Shown here in pieces: positions 1 through 8,700 of a stretch of DNA of 64,000 bases. The position numbers were made by a program, and so were the translations under genes. Numbering within the stretch: the stretch's first letter is position 1; the number at the start of each line of letters is the position of its first letter. The notes beneath the pieces are model-generated. The model was given only the letters and a program-made list of their open reading frames with translations, was not told the DNA's origin and ran no database searches. Source of the DNA: Deltaproteobacteria bacterium (GTDB lineage: Bacteria; Myxococcota_A; UBA796; GCA-2862545). The DNA is taken from the NCBI GenBank assembly GCA_006226595.1, contig SBGP01000106.1:1-64000 (forward strand), given 5' to 3'.

Positions 1-788
1 GTGCCGTCATGGGGGCCGCTCGGACCGTGGCACGCCTCGCAGCCAACCGAGGTCAGGTGCGAGCCCGGGTCGCCGTCCCAGCCGCCCGGCTGGCCGTTGC
101 CAGTGACGTGGCAGCCTGTGCACTCGGCGTTCTCGTGCTCTTCGTCGAGGACCAGCGTGCGCCACGCCATCGAGTGATGCGTGATCGCCCACGCCTCGGC
201 CTCTTGCGTGTGGCACGCCGCGCACACCGCGGTGCCCTGGTACTCGCCCTTCTCGAAGCTTGCGAAGGGCGTCTCGCCAAGGCGCATCTCGACCAGCGCC
301 GAGTAGCCCGGCGAGAACGGGTAGTACGCGTCGAGGACCTTGACCTTGCCGTTGCTCGCGGGCTCGACGACCAGTGCCGATGGCGTGCTGCGAATGCCCA
401 TGGCCGTGCCAATGGCCCGGTCCCCGTCTTTGACGATGCGGTACTTGCCGCCGAACGTCGCCTTCCACTCGGTGAGCGCGGCATCCGTCGACGACGACGA
501 CGCGATCATCACCAGCTCCGCGTCGTTGCCGAGCTTGTCGGCCATGCGCCCGAGCTCCGGTGCCACGTGTCGGCAGTGCGGGCAGGTGGGCGAGAAGTAC
601 ACGAGCACGCTCTTCTTCTTGAGCGTCTTGAGCAGCGACTTGGGCAGCTCGATCTCGCCGAGCGCCGGCTGGGTCATGAACGCCGCGGCGTTGGCGGCGG
701 GCTGGCCCTCGGACCATCCGCGCGGGTCACCGGTGGCCACGGCGACGCCAGCGATCAGCAAGGGCAGGAGCAGGATGGGACGCTTCAT
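1..788 (-). CDS. Thioredoxin-fold / multiheme cytochrome c fusion, 3' end outside the window
   Basis: The gene runs off the left edge, so only the first 262 residues are visible. A Sec signal peptide (residues 1-20) predicts export. Residues 45-170 look like a thioredoxin/TlpA domain with a CPHC redox pair (C69, C72) and a cis-Pro-type TP at 135-136. Three heme c attachment motifs follow: CAACH (189-193), CTGCH (223-227) and CEACH (250-254), and more may lie outside. The heme region resembles the cytochrome c554-type multiheme family. The fusion suggests a periplasmic protein coupling thiol chemistry to electron transfer; that role is inferred. An in-frame ATG four codons upstream is an alternative start. 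The stop codon is not visible. Confidence 0.85.
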   Translation of the reverse strand, partial: MKRPILLLPLLIAGVAVATGDPRGWSEGQPAANAAAFMTQPALGEIELPKSLLKTLKKKSVLVYFSPTCPHCRHVAPELGRMADKLGNDAELVMIASSSSTDAALTEWKATFGGKYRIVKDGDRAIGTAMGIRSTPSALVVEPASNGKVKVLDAYYPFSPGYSALVEMRLGETPFASFEKGEYQGTAVCAACHTQEAEAWAITHHSMAWRTLVLDEEHENAECTGCHVTGNGQPGGWDGDPGSHLTSVGCEACHGPSGPHDG

Positions 789-945
789 GGACACCCGCAT
801 ATCGTGGTTCTGTGGCAACCCGCACCTGTTCGTGCACCGTCCGCGCCACACGGATCCCCGGCCTCGACCGCTCCCAGGACCATGCCATGCCCACTCGCGA
901 TCATGCCGACGCCCGCCGACGCCCGCACTGCGCCTCGAGGGCCAC

Positions 946-1260
946 GTGAACCTCGTCCGTGGGGCCTGGATCTCCGACATCGGCGGCGTCGATCTCGATG
1001 CCGCTGTGCTGCTGCGCAAGCGCGGGGGAGCCATCACGCGCGTCGCCCTCGACCCTGCCACGGTCGCCGACTTCGCCCGTCGCCTCGCCACCGCCCACGC
1101 CCTCGGAGACCGCGCGGTGCGCATGGATCAGTTCTGCGACGGCGCCTGGGTGTTCACCATCCGACTCGACGGCGTGGTCGTACACCAGTCCTTCGAAGGC
1201 GAGACGGGTCGCGTCGACCCCGTACTGCAGCCGATCCTCGACCTTGTGTGGCGCGGTTAG
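946..1260 (+). CDS. Hypothetical protein, 104 aa
   Basis: No family recognised. The protein looks small, soluble and alpha/beta, with no signal peptide or membrane segment. The start is a GTG preceded by a GAGG-like ribosome site; no ATG lies in frame nearby. Codon third positions are strongly G/C like the neighbouring genes, which is the main argument that it is real. It converges on the TauE-type gene and overlaps its stop by 4 nt. Confidence 0.55.
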   Translation: MNLVRGAWISDIGGVDLDAAVLLRKRGGAITRVALDPATVADFARRLATAHALGDRAVRMDQFCDGAWVFTIRLDGVVVHQSFEGETGRVDPVLQPILDLVWRG

Positions 1261-2003
1261 CGCAGCAACAGCGCCGCGCCCGCTCCGACGAGCAGCACGC
1301 CGACCACCCGTCCGAACGCTTCCCGCGGCAGTCGCGGCGCGAGCCACTGGCCGAGGAACGAGCCGGCGAACAGGGGCAGGATGCAGGCCGCGATGCGCGG
1401 CCCGCTCTCACCGAGTCCCCCGTTGCGAAGGGTGAGCTGCAGCCACAGCGCCGCCGCCCCGAGCGAGAACACGGCGATGAGCTGCGCACGACCGAAGGCA
1501 TCGCTGAAGTAGCGCCGGGCCCACGCGACGATCGGCGGCCCCGCCGCGCCCACGGTGCCCTGCAGCGCACCGCCGACGAGCCCGGCCGCCGCCCCCCAGG
1601 CGGTGAGCCTGCCCGCCTCTTCGGGTACCGCCTCGAGCTCGCCCCAGCCCGGCGGCACCGGCTTGATCACCAGCCCGGCACCGAGCACTGCCACGAGCAG
1701 TCCCAGCGTCATCGCGATCGGACGCTCGGGAACCGACACCAGCACCGTCGTCCCGACGAACTGTCCAGCGAGCAGCGGCACGAACACCGCCCCGACCAGC
1801 GGCCACGCGACCAGCCGATACACACCGGGCAGCAGCGCCAGCCCCGCGAGCGTGTCCACGCCCATCATCACCGCCACCGCGTCGCGGGGACCAAAGAGCA
1901 CGACCAGCGCCGGCATCGCCACCAGCGCCGAGCCGAAGCCGGTCACGCCCTTCACGATCTGGCCGAAGCCAACCGCGAGGCCCGCGAGGAGCAGCGTCTC
2001 CAC
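1257..2003 (-). CDS. TauE/SafE-family membrane permease
   Basis: This 248-residue protein is almost wholly hydrophobic, with about eight predicted membrane helices. It opens with a helix followed by the GFGQIVKGVTGFG pattern, and a related Gly-rich stretch (GGALQGTVGAAGPP) starts the second half. This internal duplication is typical of the TauE/SafE (sulfite exporter) family, PF01925, which exports sulfite, sulfonates or related organic anions across the inner membrane. The real substrate cannot be read from sequence. Its stop lies 3 nt from the end of a convergent small gene, and the Mpo1-like gene just upstream on the same strand is probably co-transcribed. Confidence 0.85.
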   Translation of the reverse strand: METLLLAGLAVGFGQIVKGVTGFGSALVAMPALVVLFGPRDAVAVMMGVDTLAGLALLPGVYRLVAWPLVGAVFVPLLAGQFVGTTVLVSVPERPIAMTLGLLVAVLGAGLVIKPVPPGWGELEAVPEEAGRLTAWGAAAGLVGGALQGTVGAAGPPIVAWARRYFSDAFGRAQLIAVFSLGAAALWLQLTLRNGGLGESGPRIAACILPLFAGSFLGQWLAPRLPREAFGRVVGVLLVGAGAALLLR

Positions 2004-2006
2004 CCG

Positions 2007-2489
2007 CTACTTGGCCGCGGCCGCGGCCGGCGCCTCGAGCCCGAGCTCCTCGACCGCATCGCCGGACCACAGCTTGCCGCGCACCATGTGGCTCCACATG
2101 CGCATGTCCGACGCGAGCGACCACACCGGGTAGTCGAAGGTCGCCGGGCGGTTGCCCTCGAACCTGAAGTGGCCAGCCCACGCGCAGCCGTACGCGAACA
2201 CGACCCCCGCGGGAAACACCACCGGCGAGGCCAGGGTCGGCAGCGCGATCATGCCGAGCACGTGCGGCAGCGAGCGCTTGTTCTTCTCGACGCGCTTCAC
2301 GGCGTCGGTGCCGATGGCGAGCATGCCGGCCATCGCGAGCGGGAAGCCCACCGGGTTGAGCGCCGTCGACACCGCGCACGACGCGAAGAAGCCGCTCGTG
2401 CCCAGGAAGTGCAGGCGCCGAGACGTCGCGTCGCGATGCTCGGAGATGTAGTACGGCCAGAAGGCCTGAAAGGACTCGATGCGGCTCAT
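2007..2489 (-). CDS. DUF962 / Mpo1-like membrane protein
   Basis: The 160-residue protein contains the pattern FWPYYISEHRDATSRRLHFLG, typical of the DUF962 (Mpo1/YGL010w-like) family. It has three or four membrane helices and the family's conserved His residues. Yeast Mpo1 is an Fe(II)-dependent dioxygenase in alpha-oxidation of long-chain 2-hydroxy fatty acids; bacterial members are usually uncharacterised. I chose the ATG that follows GGGAGGATGC as start, six codons inside the longest frame, because it has the ribosome site. The C-terminus is a short Ala-rich tail. Confidence 0.85.
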   Translation of the reverse strand: MSRIESFQAFWPYYISEHRDATSRRLHFLGTSGFFASCAVSTALNPVGFPLAMAGMLAIGTDAVKRVEKNKRSLPHVLGMIALPTLASPVVFPAGVVFAYGCAWAGHFRFEGNRPATFDYPVWSLASDMRMWSHMVRGKLWSGDAVEELGLEAPAAAAAK

Positions 2490-2550
2490 GCATCCTCCCG
2501 GATGCACGGCTGTAGCCGGATTTCGCGACAGTGACGAGCCCCGGGCCCGC

Positions 2551-2946
2551 CTACGAGGCGAGGCGAGCCTCGAGCGCCTTGAAGCCCGCCGCGAAGAACG
2601 CGTTGAGCAACTCGTCGGCGACGGCCGCGGGGCCCTTGGGCTCGTAGGTCGCGTGGATGGCGAGCACCGCTCCCGAACCCTCCGGTCGCACCGTCCACGT
2701 CGCGCGGTAGTCGCGCACCGGCATCGGACTCTTGTCGACGACGTAGGTGTAGGAGCGCTCGTTCTGCTCCACCAGCCGCTCGACGGCCGTCATCGGGCCA
2801 AAGCCCATCGTCCGCACCGTGCCCTCCTCGGAGAGCACCAGGTTCGGGACCAGCGGATGGAAGTCCGCGAGCTTGCCGAATCCGACCTCGTCCCACAGGG
2901 CATCAGGGTTCGCGGCGAATGCATGCGTGAGGGAGATCTCGGCCAT
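2551..2946 (-). CDS. SRPBCC-family (polyketide cyclase/START-like) protein
   Basis: This 131-residue protein fits a single helix-grip (Bet v1/START, SRPBCC) domain. It begins with the LTHAFAANPDALWDEVGFG pattern and ends in the amphipathic C-terminal helix usual for the family. Such proteins bind hydrophobic ligands and include polyketide cyclases; no catalytic residue can be assigned. The start ATG has a strong GGAGG site. A 22-bp perfect palindrome sits 17-39 bp upstream, and its core recurs before the FadD3-like ligase at 60478. This suggests shared control and a role in lipid or steroid-like acid metabolism, which is inference. Confidence 0.8.
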   Translation of the reverse strand: MAEISLTHAFAANPDALWDEVGFGKLADFHPLVPNLVLSEEGTVRTMGFGPMTAVERLVEQNERSYTYVVDKSPMPVRDYRATWTVRPEGSGAVLAIHATYEPKGPAAVADELLNAFFAAGFKALEARLAS

Positions 2947-2963
2947 CGGCGCCTCCAGAGGCG

Positions 2964-2985
2964 GAAGTAGAACATGTTCTACTTC
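2964..2985. promoter_or_regulatory. Perfect 22-bp palindrome, probable repressor operator
   Basis: The core GTAGAACATGTTCTAC is flanked by three more complementary bases on each side. It lies immediately upstream of the SRPBCC start and overlaps the last codons of the preceding small gene. The same 16-bp core occurs once more, at 60449-60464. The half-site pattern resembles the TnnAACnnGTTnnA motif described for KstR-type TetR regulators; no regulator gene is visible here. Confidence 0.75.
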
Positions 2986-3206
2986 ACGCGACCACCCCCG
3001 AGTGCGCCGGCCTCCGCGAGCCCCGCCTCCCACTCGCCGAGGCGACCCCACACCGACCGCGGCTCCATGCGCGTCAGCCGTCGCGAAGACACCCCCCACG
3101 CGGCGCTGACGAGCATGAACTCGACGGTCGACACCCGCACCGACACGCCGGGCACCTCGACGTCGAAGTGCTCGGCACGCAGGGCGAAGTGAGGTGCGTC
3201 GATCAC
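2979..3206 (-). CDS. Hypothetical protein, 75 aa
   Basis: No family recognised. The GTG start overlaps the stop of the diheme peroxidase gene (GTGA arrangement), which implies translational coupling. Third positions are G/C-rich as in genuine local genes. The sequence starts VIDAPHFALRAEHFDVEVPG and looks like a small beta-rich domain with an amphipathic C-terminal helix. No signal peptide. Its stop codon falls inside the palindromic operator of the downstream SRPBCC gene. Confidence 0.55.
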   Translation of the reverse strand: MIDAPHFALRAEHFDVEVPGVSVRVSTVEFMLVSAAWGVSSRRLTRMEPRSVWGRLGEWEAGLAEAGALGGGRVK

Positions 3207-4309
3207 GGGAAGTCCGTGATCAGCTCGGTGGTGGCGTCCGAGAGCTCGGCCCCGTCCAGCGTCTGCACGAAGTCGACGATGGCCTCGATCTGGTCCTCGT
3301 CGAGCACCACGTCGTGGAGGATGGGGTCGTGGAGCGGGTCCTCGACGGTGAGGTGCCGCTCGATCGCGCCGGCGATGCCGATCTCGCTGGCGTCGTGGAA
3401 GTACGGCGACGTGCGCCCGGCCGAGCGCAGCGTCGGCGTGAGGAAGGCCCCCCGGTCCTCCTCGGCACCCGACACCAGGTAGCGACCCTCGTCCGCGCGA
3501 TCCCCCATCGCGTCGGGCACCGCCGTTCCCACGTTGTGGAAGGCGAAGTCGCTGAACAGCGGCCCCCCATGGCAGGTCGCGCACCGCGCCTCTCCGACGA
3601 ACAGCTCCAGTCCCCGAAGCTCGCTGTCGTCGAGCTCGACGCCGTCTTCGCCGGCATTCCAGCGGTCGAAGCGGCTGTCCTTGGACACCACCTCGCGCAT
3701 GTAGATCGCCAGCGCCTGACCCGTCAGTCGCCAGGTCTGCTCCGCATCCCCCGCGCGCAGGTCGAGCCCGAAGGCCTGCTCGTACAGCGGCACGTAGCCC
3801 GGGATCTCCTCGGTGAGACGCGCGTGCAGCGCCGGCTTCGCTCCCTCGAAGTCGAGCTCGTGCACCTCTTCCGCGGGCAGTCGAGCCGCGATGTCCATGT
3901 TCGCTTCGGCGAACGGGATCACGAGCTGCTCGGCGAGGTCGTCGCCCAGCCCCCCATCCCAGCGGAACACCGGCGCGTACACCAGGTTGAGCAGCGAGGG
4001 CGCGTTGCGGGGAAGCACCGGCTCCAGCGTGTCCGCCGAGCGATCGGGCAGGTCGAAGGGCGTGTTCGACTGGAACTTGGTCGGCGCGAAGTGGCAGGTG
4101 CTGCAGTTGGTCTGGCCACTTCCCGAGAGCCGGATGTCGTTGAACAGCCGGATCCCGAGCTCGCGCTTCGCCTCGGAGCTCGGGTTCTCCGGCCACTCCT
4201 CGAGCTCCGGCACGGGGCCCAGCCCCCGCACCCGCAGGCCGGTGGTCGGGTCGACGGGCCAGCGCTCTTCCGCGCAGCCCACCAGCAGCAGCAGGATGAG
4301 CGCGCGCAC
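3203..4309 (-). CDS. Diheme cytochrome c peroxidase / MauG-family lipoprotein
   Basis: At 368 residues the protein has a lipobox (LLLLVGC, Cys12) and two heme c motifs: CSTCH at residues 69-73 and CATCH near residue 235. The length and the LGIRLFND pattern before heme 1 match bacterial di-heme cytochrome c peroxidases (CCP/MauG family, PF03150), which reduce hydrogen peroxide or oxidise partner proteins in the periplasm. It would be anchored to a membrane by its lipid. The GTG start overlaps the stop of the upstream lipoprotein gene by one base (TAGTG), and its own stop overlaps a small downstream gene, so these form one operon. Confidence 0.88.
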   Translation of the reverse strand: MRALILLLLVGCAEERWPVDPTTGLRVRGLGPVPELEEWPENPSSEAKRELGIRLFNDIRLSGSGQTNCSTCHFAPTKFQSNTPFDLPDRSADTLEPVLPRNAPSLLNLVYAPVFRWDGGLGDDLAEQLVIPFAEANMDIAARLPAEEVHELDFEGAKPALHARLTEEIPGYVPLYEQAFGLDLRAGDAEQTWRLTGQALAIYMREVVSKDSRFDRWNAGEDGVELDDSELRGLELFVGEARCATCHGGPLFSDFAFHNVGTAVPDAMGDRADEGRYLVSGAEEDRGAFLTPTLRSAGRTSPYFHDASEIGIAGAIERHLTVEDPLHDPILHDVVLDEDQIEAIVDFVQTLDGAELSDATTELITDFP

Positions 4310-4887
4310 TACGGCACCAGCAGGATCGTGTTCGTGAAGGCCGCGAACAGCCCTTCGCTGTCGTCCGGCGCGGCGGTGCGGTTCGCGAGGTGCTTGGTGG
4401 CGTCCCCCTCCCCGTCGATCACGTTGATGCGCACCACGCCGGCCTCGAAGGTCGGGTCGCCCTCGAGCACCTCCCCGTCGTCGAGCGAGAACGCGGACAA
4501 GTCGCCCCCGACCGGCGGAACCGGGTCGAACTCCGCACCCGGCTCCATGTCGGCGGGGTCCACCGGCGTGTTCACGTACACGATCACGCTGGCATCGTAG
4601 GGACCGGGCTCAAAGGAGCCCTCGGTCGAGAACGAAATCACGAGGTCGTCGGGCACCAAGCCCCAGGCGATCTCGAGCGGGTCGTCGTTGCCCTGCGAGA
4701 ACCCGCCCTCGAACACCGAGACCAGGTAGGGCTTGCCGACGAGCGACGCAGCATCCACGGTCTCCACCGTCGCGTTGGGGAGCAGGAAGTCGGCCTGTCC
4801 CTCACTCGCGGAGAGCTCGGTGATCACGTGGATGTGGGGCCCGGCATCACAGGCGCCGAGCATCAGCAGCAGCGGAAGAGCGCGCAT
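4309..4887 (-). CDS. Hypothetical lipoprotein, 192 aa
   Basis: A short signal peptide ends in the lipobox LMLGAC, predicting an acylated periplasmic or surface protein. The rest is acidic and probably beta-rich; I recognise no domain. The start has GGAGGC just upstream. It is coupled to the diheme peroxidase gene by a one-base overlap. In similar operons the lipoprotein beside a MauG/CCP enzyme can be a small metal- or copper-related partner, but no metal-binding motif is visible here. Confidence 0.8.
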   Translation of the reverse strand: MRALPLLLMLGACDAGPHIHVITELSASEGQADFLLPNATVETVDAASLVGKPYLVSVFEGGFSQGNDDPLEIAWGLVPDDLVISFSTEGSFEPGPYDASVIVYVNTPVDPADMEPGAEFDPVPPVGGDLSAFSLDDGEVLEGDPTFEAGVVRINVIDGEGDATKHLANRTAAPDDSEGLFAAFTNTILLVP

Positions 4888-4895
4888 GGAGCCTC

Positions 4896-5444
4896 CTAGA
4901 ACGGCATCGACAGCGACAGGGTGAGGTCGAGCTCGTAGGTGCGAGCGGCATCCAGCGTGATCGTCGGGAAGGAGATGCCCTCCATGGCGACCAGATCGCC
5001 CTGGTCCGGCCCCGGATCCTCCTCGGAGGCGGTGCCGTTGTCGTCGAGGAACGCGGTGACGTAGAGCTCGGTCGACGACGGTGGGATGTCCGAGATGGTG
5101 TAGGTCACCGACGCGCCCGAGCCGCTGAAGTCGACGTTCTCGACGATGACCGCACCGATCGCGTTGCCGCCGCCGGTCATCGGGTTCTCGTCCATCACCA
5201 CGACGTAGAGGTCGCCGACGCCGCCAGAGGCCGGCTCGGTCGAGCGATCGATGACGCCGGTCAACGTCGCCGTGGTCGCCGTGCCGCCCGTGTCCTCGGG
5301 GACGTCCGTCTCGCTGCCACTGTCGGTCGCCGTCGGGTCCCCGGTCTCGGCGGTGCCGGTGTCGGCCCCGACCACGGGGGTGTCGTCGCCATCGGTGGCG
5401 CAGGCCACGAGGAGGAGGGAGAGAGCCCAGAAGCGCGTCGTCAT
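4896..5444 (-). CDS. Hypothetical lipoprotein with Thr/Asp-rich linker, 182 aa
   Basis: The signal peptide ends at a lipobox (LLLVAC, Cys15). A low-complexity linker of about 35 residues rich in Thr, Asp, Gly and Glu follows, then a beta-rich domain (VIDRSTEPASGGVGDLYVVVMDE onward) that looks like an immunoglobulin-like or carboxypeptidase-regulatory fold. The linker type recurs in other lipoproteins of this window and probably holds the domain off the membrane. It is the first gene of the leftward lipoprotein/peroxidase operon, 8 bp ahead of the next gene. The paired palindromes upstream are its likely control region. Confidence 0.8.
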   Translation of the reverse strand: MTTRFWALSLLLVACATDGDDTPVVGADTGTAETGDPTATDSGSETDVPEDTGGTATTATLTGVIDRSTEPASGGVGDLYVVVMDENPMTGGGNAIGAVIVENVDFSGSGASVTYTISDIPPSSTELYVTAFLDDNGTASEEDPGPDQGDLVAMEGISFPTITLDAARTYELDLTLSLSMPF

Positions 5445-5753
5445 CGGCTGATCCTGCAGGGGAAGGTGAGCGAGAAGTCCGCGTCCGTCGCAATTACATA
5501 CGGATGCGTATGGATGACGCCGAGAACCATACGCATGCGTATGGTGGTGTGCCAACGCCTTCACCACACGTTGACGGTTCCGGGGGATGCAGCCCGAGCC
5601 TGGACGACCCGAGGTCCCTCGGCTCCGGCGGCGGAGCACGCTGGACGCGACGCTCGCCCCGCCCGGATCGGGCACCGACCCGGAAGAACTTGTCGTCGCG
5701 CACGCGAGGTGGGAGCGGGCCGGTTAAGCGCGGAGGCTGGAGGAGTCCCCCGC
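5445..5753. other. Divergent intergenic region, 309 bp
   Basis: This separates the leftward lipoprotein operon from the rightward glycosyltransferase pair. It holds the two palindromic sites at 5497-5544 and ends in a GGAGGCTGGAGGAG ribosome site serving the GTG start at 5754. Open frames across it do not have a plausible start or a recognisable product. Confidence 0.6.
5497..5544. promoter_or_regulatory. Two related palindromic sites, probable operators
   Basis: CCATACGCATGCGTATGG (5527-5544) is a perfect 18-bp palindrome. The upstream CATACGGATGCGTATG (5497-5512) is the same site with one mismatched pair. Their centres are 31 bp apart, about three helical turns, so a dimeric repressor could bind both on one DNA face. 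They sit 53-100 bp before the leftward lipoprotein start and about 210 bp before the rightward glycosyltransferase start. Confidence 0.6.
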
Positions 5754-8700
5754 GTGAGCAGCCGTCTACAGCGCATCAGCGACGCCATCGGTCGCGTGCT
5801 GCCGCCGTGGCGTCGGTGGTCCTCCCGTCAGCGCATGCACGCGCTGCTCGTGTTCGCGCTGATGCTCGCGAGCATCGGCCACCAGCTGGTCTTCGTGTAC
5901 TGGTACATCGAGGACGCCGCGATCAGCTTCACCTACGCGCGCAACTTCGCCGAGGGCGAGGGCTTCGTCACCTACCCGGGCGGCGAGCGCGTCGAGGGCT
6001 TCAGCGACCCGTTGTGGGTCTACCTGATGATCCTGTGGGAGTACGTGGGCGTCAGCGGCTTCACCTCGTCGAAGGTGATGGGAGCGGTGTTCGGCGCCCT
6101 GTGCCTGCCCGTCAGCTACCTCCTCGCCCAGGAGGCGCTGCGCACGCACACCTCCAACCAGTGGTGGAGCGACGAGCCCGATCACTACGGACTCATCGCC
6201 CCCGCCTACCTCGCCGCCAGCGCCCAGTTCGCGATCTGGAATGCCTCGGGCCTCGAGAACTCGCTGTTCTGCCTGCTGCTCGCCATGGGCATGTGGCGCA
6301 CCCAGATCGAGACCCGCACCAACGGCTGGCCCACCGCCGCGCTGTACTTCTTCGGCCTGTCGATCACGCGACCCGAGGGCATCCTCTACGCCGCACTCGG
6401 CGGCTTCTGGGCGATGGTCCTGTCGCTGATGAAGCACCGGAGTCCGGCGCTGACCGTGAAGTGGCTGGCCTTCTTCTTCGCGCCGTTCTCGGCGTACCAG
6501 GCGCTGCGCTACAGCTACTTCGCGTGGCCGTTCCCGAACACCTACTACGCCAAGCTCGGGGACAAGGACTTCCTGCCCTTCGCGTGGCACGCCCGCGGCT
6601 GGAAGTACATCCGCGACTGGGCCCACCTGCTGTGGCACGGCTACCTGCTGCCGGTCTACCTGCTCGGGCTCATCGGCAAGCGTCCCGGCGCGAAGCTCAC
6701 CGTGCTCGGCGCGGTGCTCGTCGTCCTCGCGCTGATGCTTCCCGGCCCGGACCTGGTGAAGGGCTTCTGGCCGTGGCGGTCCTTCCAGATCCCCTCCGGC
6801 TGGAACGAGACCCGCGTGTGGCTGCTGCTGCTGCTCACCAGCCTGCTCTTCGTGCGCGGCTTCGGTCGCGAGGGCTGGCGCGTGCGGCTGCTCGCCGGCG
6901 GCATGACCTTCATCGCCCTGTTCTTCTCGCTGTGGAGCGGTGGCGACTGGATGAAGGGCTACCGGTGGATGAGCCTGCTCACCGTGCCGATGGCCGTGCT
7001 GTTCGCGGTCGGCTCGGCCCAGATGGCGCCGCTGCTCGGGCAGGTACTCGCTCCGGTGTGGGTCCCGCTCGTCACCGGACTGCGCGTGCTCGCCCGTCGC
7101 GGCAAGCTCACCCGCCCGCAGATCCGCCACGGCTTCGTCGCCGCCGGGGTCGTTGCCCTGCTCGGCTGCGTGATCGGCCCCAACGCCTACCACAGCGACT
7201 GGTTCGCGCGAAAGCCGGAGACGGGCCCGTTCTCGGTGCAGAAGCGCGTCCAGTACGTGAACTGGGTCGAGCGCCGCCTGCACCTGCTCTACCGCCCCAC
7301 GACCTTCGACGTCGACATGGGCGCGAACATGTACTGGTCCGGCAACAAGATCGGCGACGTGGCCGGCCTCGTCGACGTGCCCATGGGCCATCACAACTAC
7401 CAGACCGCCTTCATGAAGGAGTACGTGTTCTCCGAGCTGAAGCCGGACTTCGTCCACAGCCACGGTGGTTGGGCGAGCCGCAGCGGCGTCCAGAACCACC
7501 CCGAGTGGCGGGAGCGCTACTTCGAGATCCCCGGCTACCCGACCGGCGCCACCGGCCTGCACATCGGCAACTGGGTGAAGAAGTCGCTGTTCATCGACGA
7601 CCGCTGGCCGGTGGATGACACCTCCGGGGAGCTGTCCTTCGGGCACGGCATCCGCATCACCGGCGTCGACACGCACCTTCCTGTGGCGCCCGACGAGCAC
7701 CTGTACCTCGAGATCGGGCTCAAGCTCGACGTGCTTCCCGAGGGCAAGCGCGACGAGGACTGGGAGGTGCGGATCCTGGCGTTCATCAGCAACGGCACCC
7801 GCCTGCACACCTGGGACCTGCCCCCCGGCTACGACTGGTATCGGCCGAGCGACATGCAGCCCGGCGAGACCTTCCACGGGCGCTTCTCGCTCAAGGTCCC
7901 CGGCAACTTCGAGCCCGGAAGCTACGACCTCGGTCTGGTGGTCATCGGACCCGACGGCGCCGCACCCGCGCTTCTCTCCGCGGGCGAAGCCGCGATCCAC
8001 GCCGGCATCGAGGGCTTCGAGCCGTGGATGGCGAAGAGCGAGGTGCGCTTCCCCGGCGCGATCACCGTGCTCCCACTCACCGAGGCGCTGGACCAGGCCC
8101 GCGCGAAGGTCGACGACGTGGTGAGCCTGTCCGAGTCCGGCGACTGCGAGGGCGCGGAAGCCGCATGGGTCGAGGCTCAGCGCCGCACCACCCGGCGCGA
8201 CGGCTTCGCGCGCAACCACCGCGACACGGCGACCACCGCGCTGGCCGGCTGCTACGTCGCGCGCGCCGAGGCCACCGAGGACCAGGACGAGCGCACGAAG
8301 TGGCTCATCGCCGCCAAGGAGCACGACCACCACCACGAGGGCTACAAGCACCTCGCGACCCGGCACGGCGAGCTGCTCTACCAGGAAGGCCACATCGCCC
8401 GCGCCGAGATCGACTCCGAGGAGATCGTGTCCGAGGACTGGGACCGGCCCTACCGCCTGTTCACGGACTCCGTGCTCGTCGACCCGTCCCGAAGCTGGTC
8501 GCGCCGCTACGCCGAGGAGGCCCGCGACTTCCGCCTGGGCATCGACCCGATCTCGACGGCCCAGGCCCAGAAGAAGCGCGAGGAAGAGGCCGAGCAGCGT
8601 CGCAAGGAGCGCGCCGAGGCCGCCGAGCAGCGCCGCAAGGAGCGCGAAGCCGCGCGCGAGGCCGGCGAAGAAGGCGAGCCAGGCGAAGAGGGCGAAGGCA

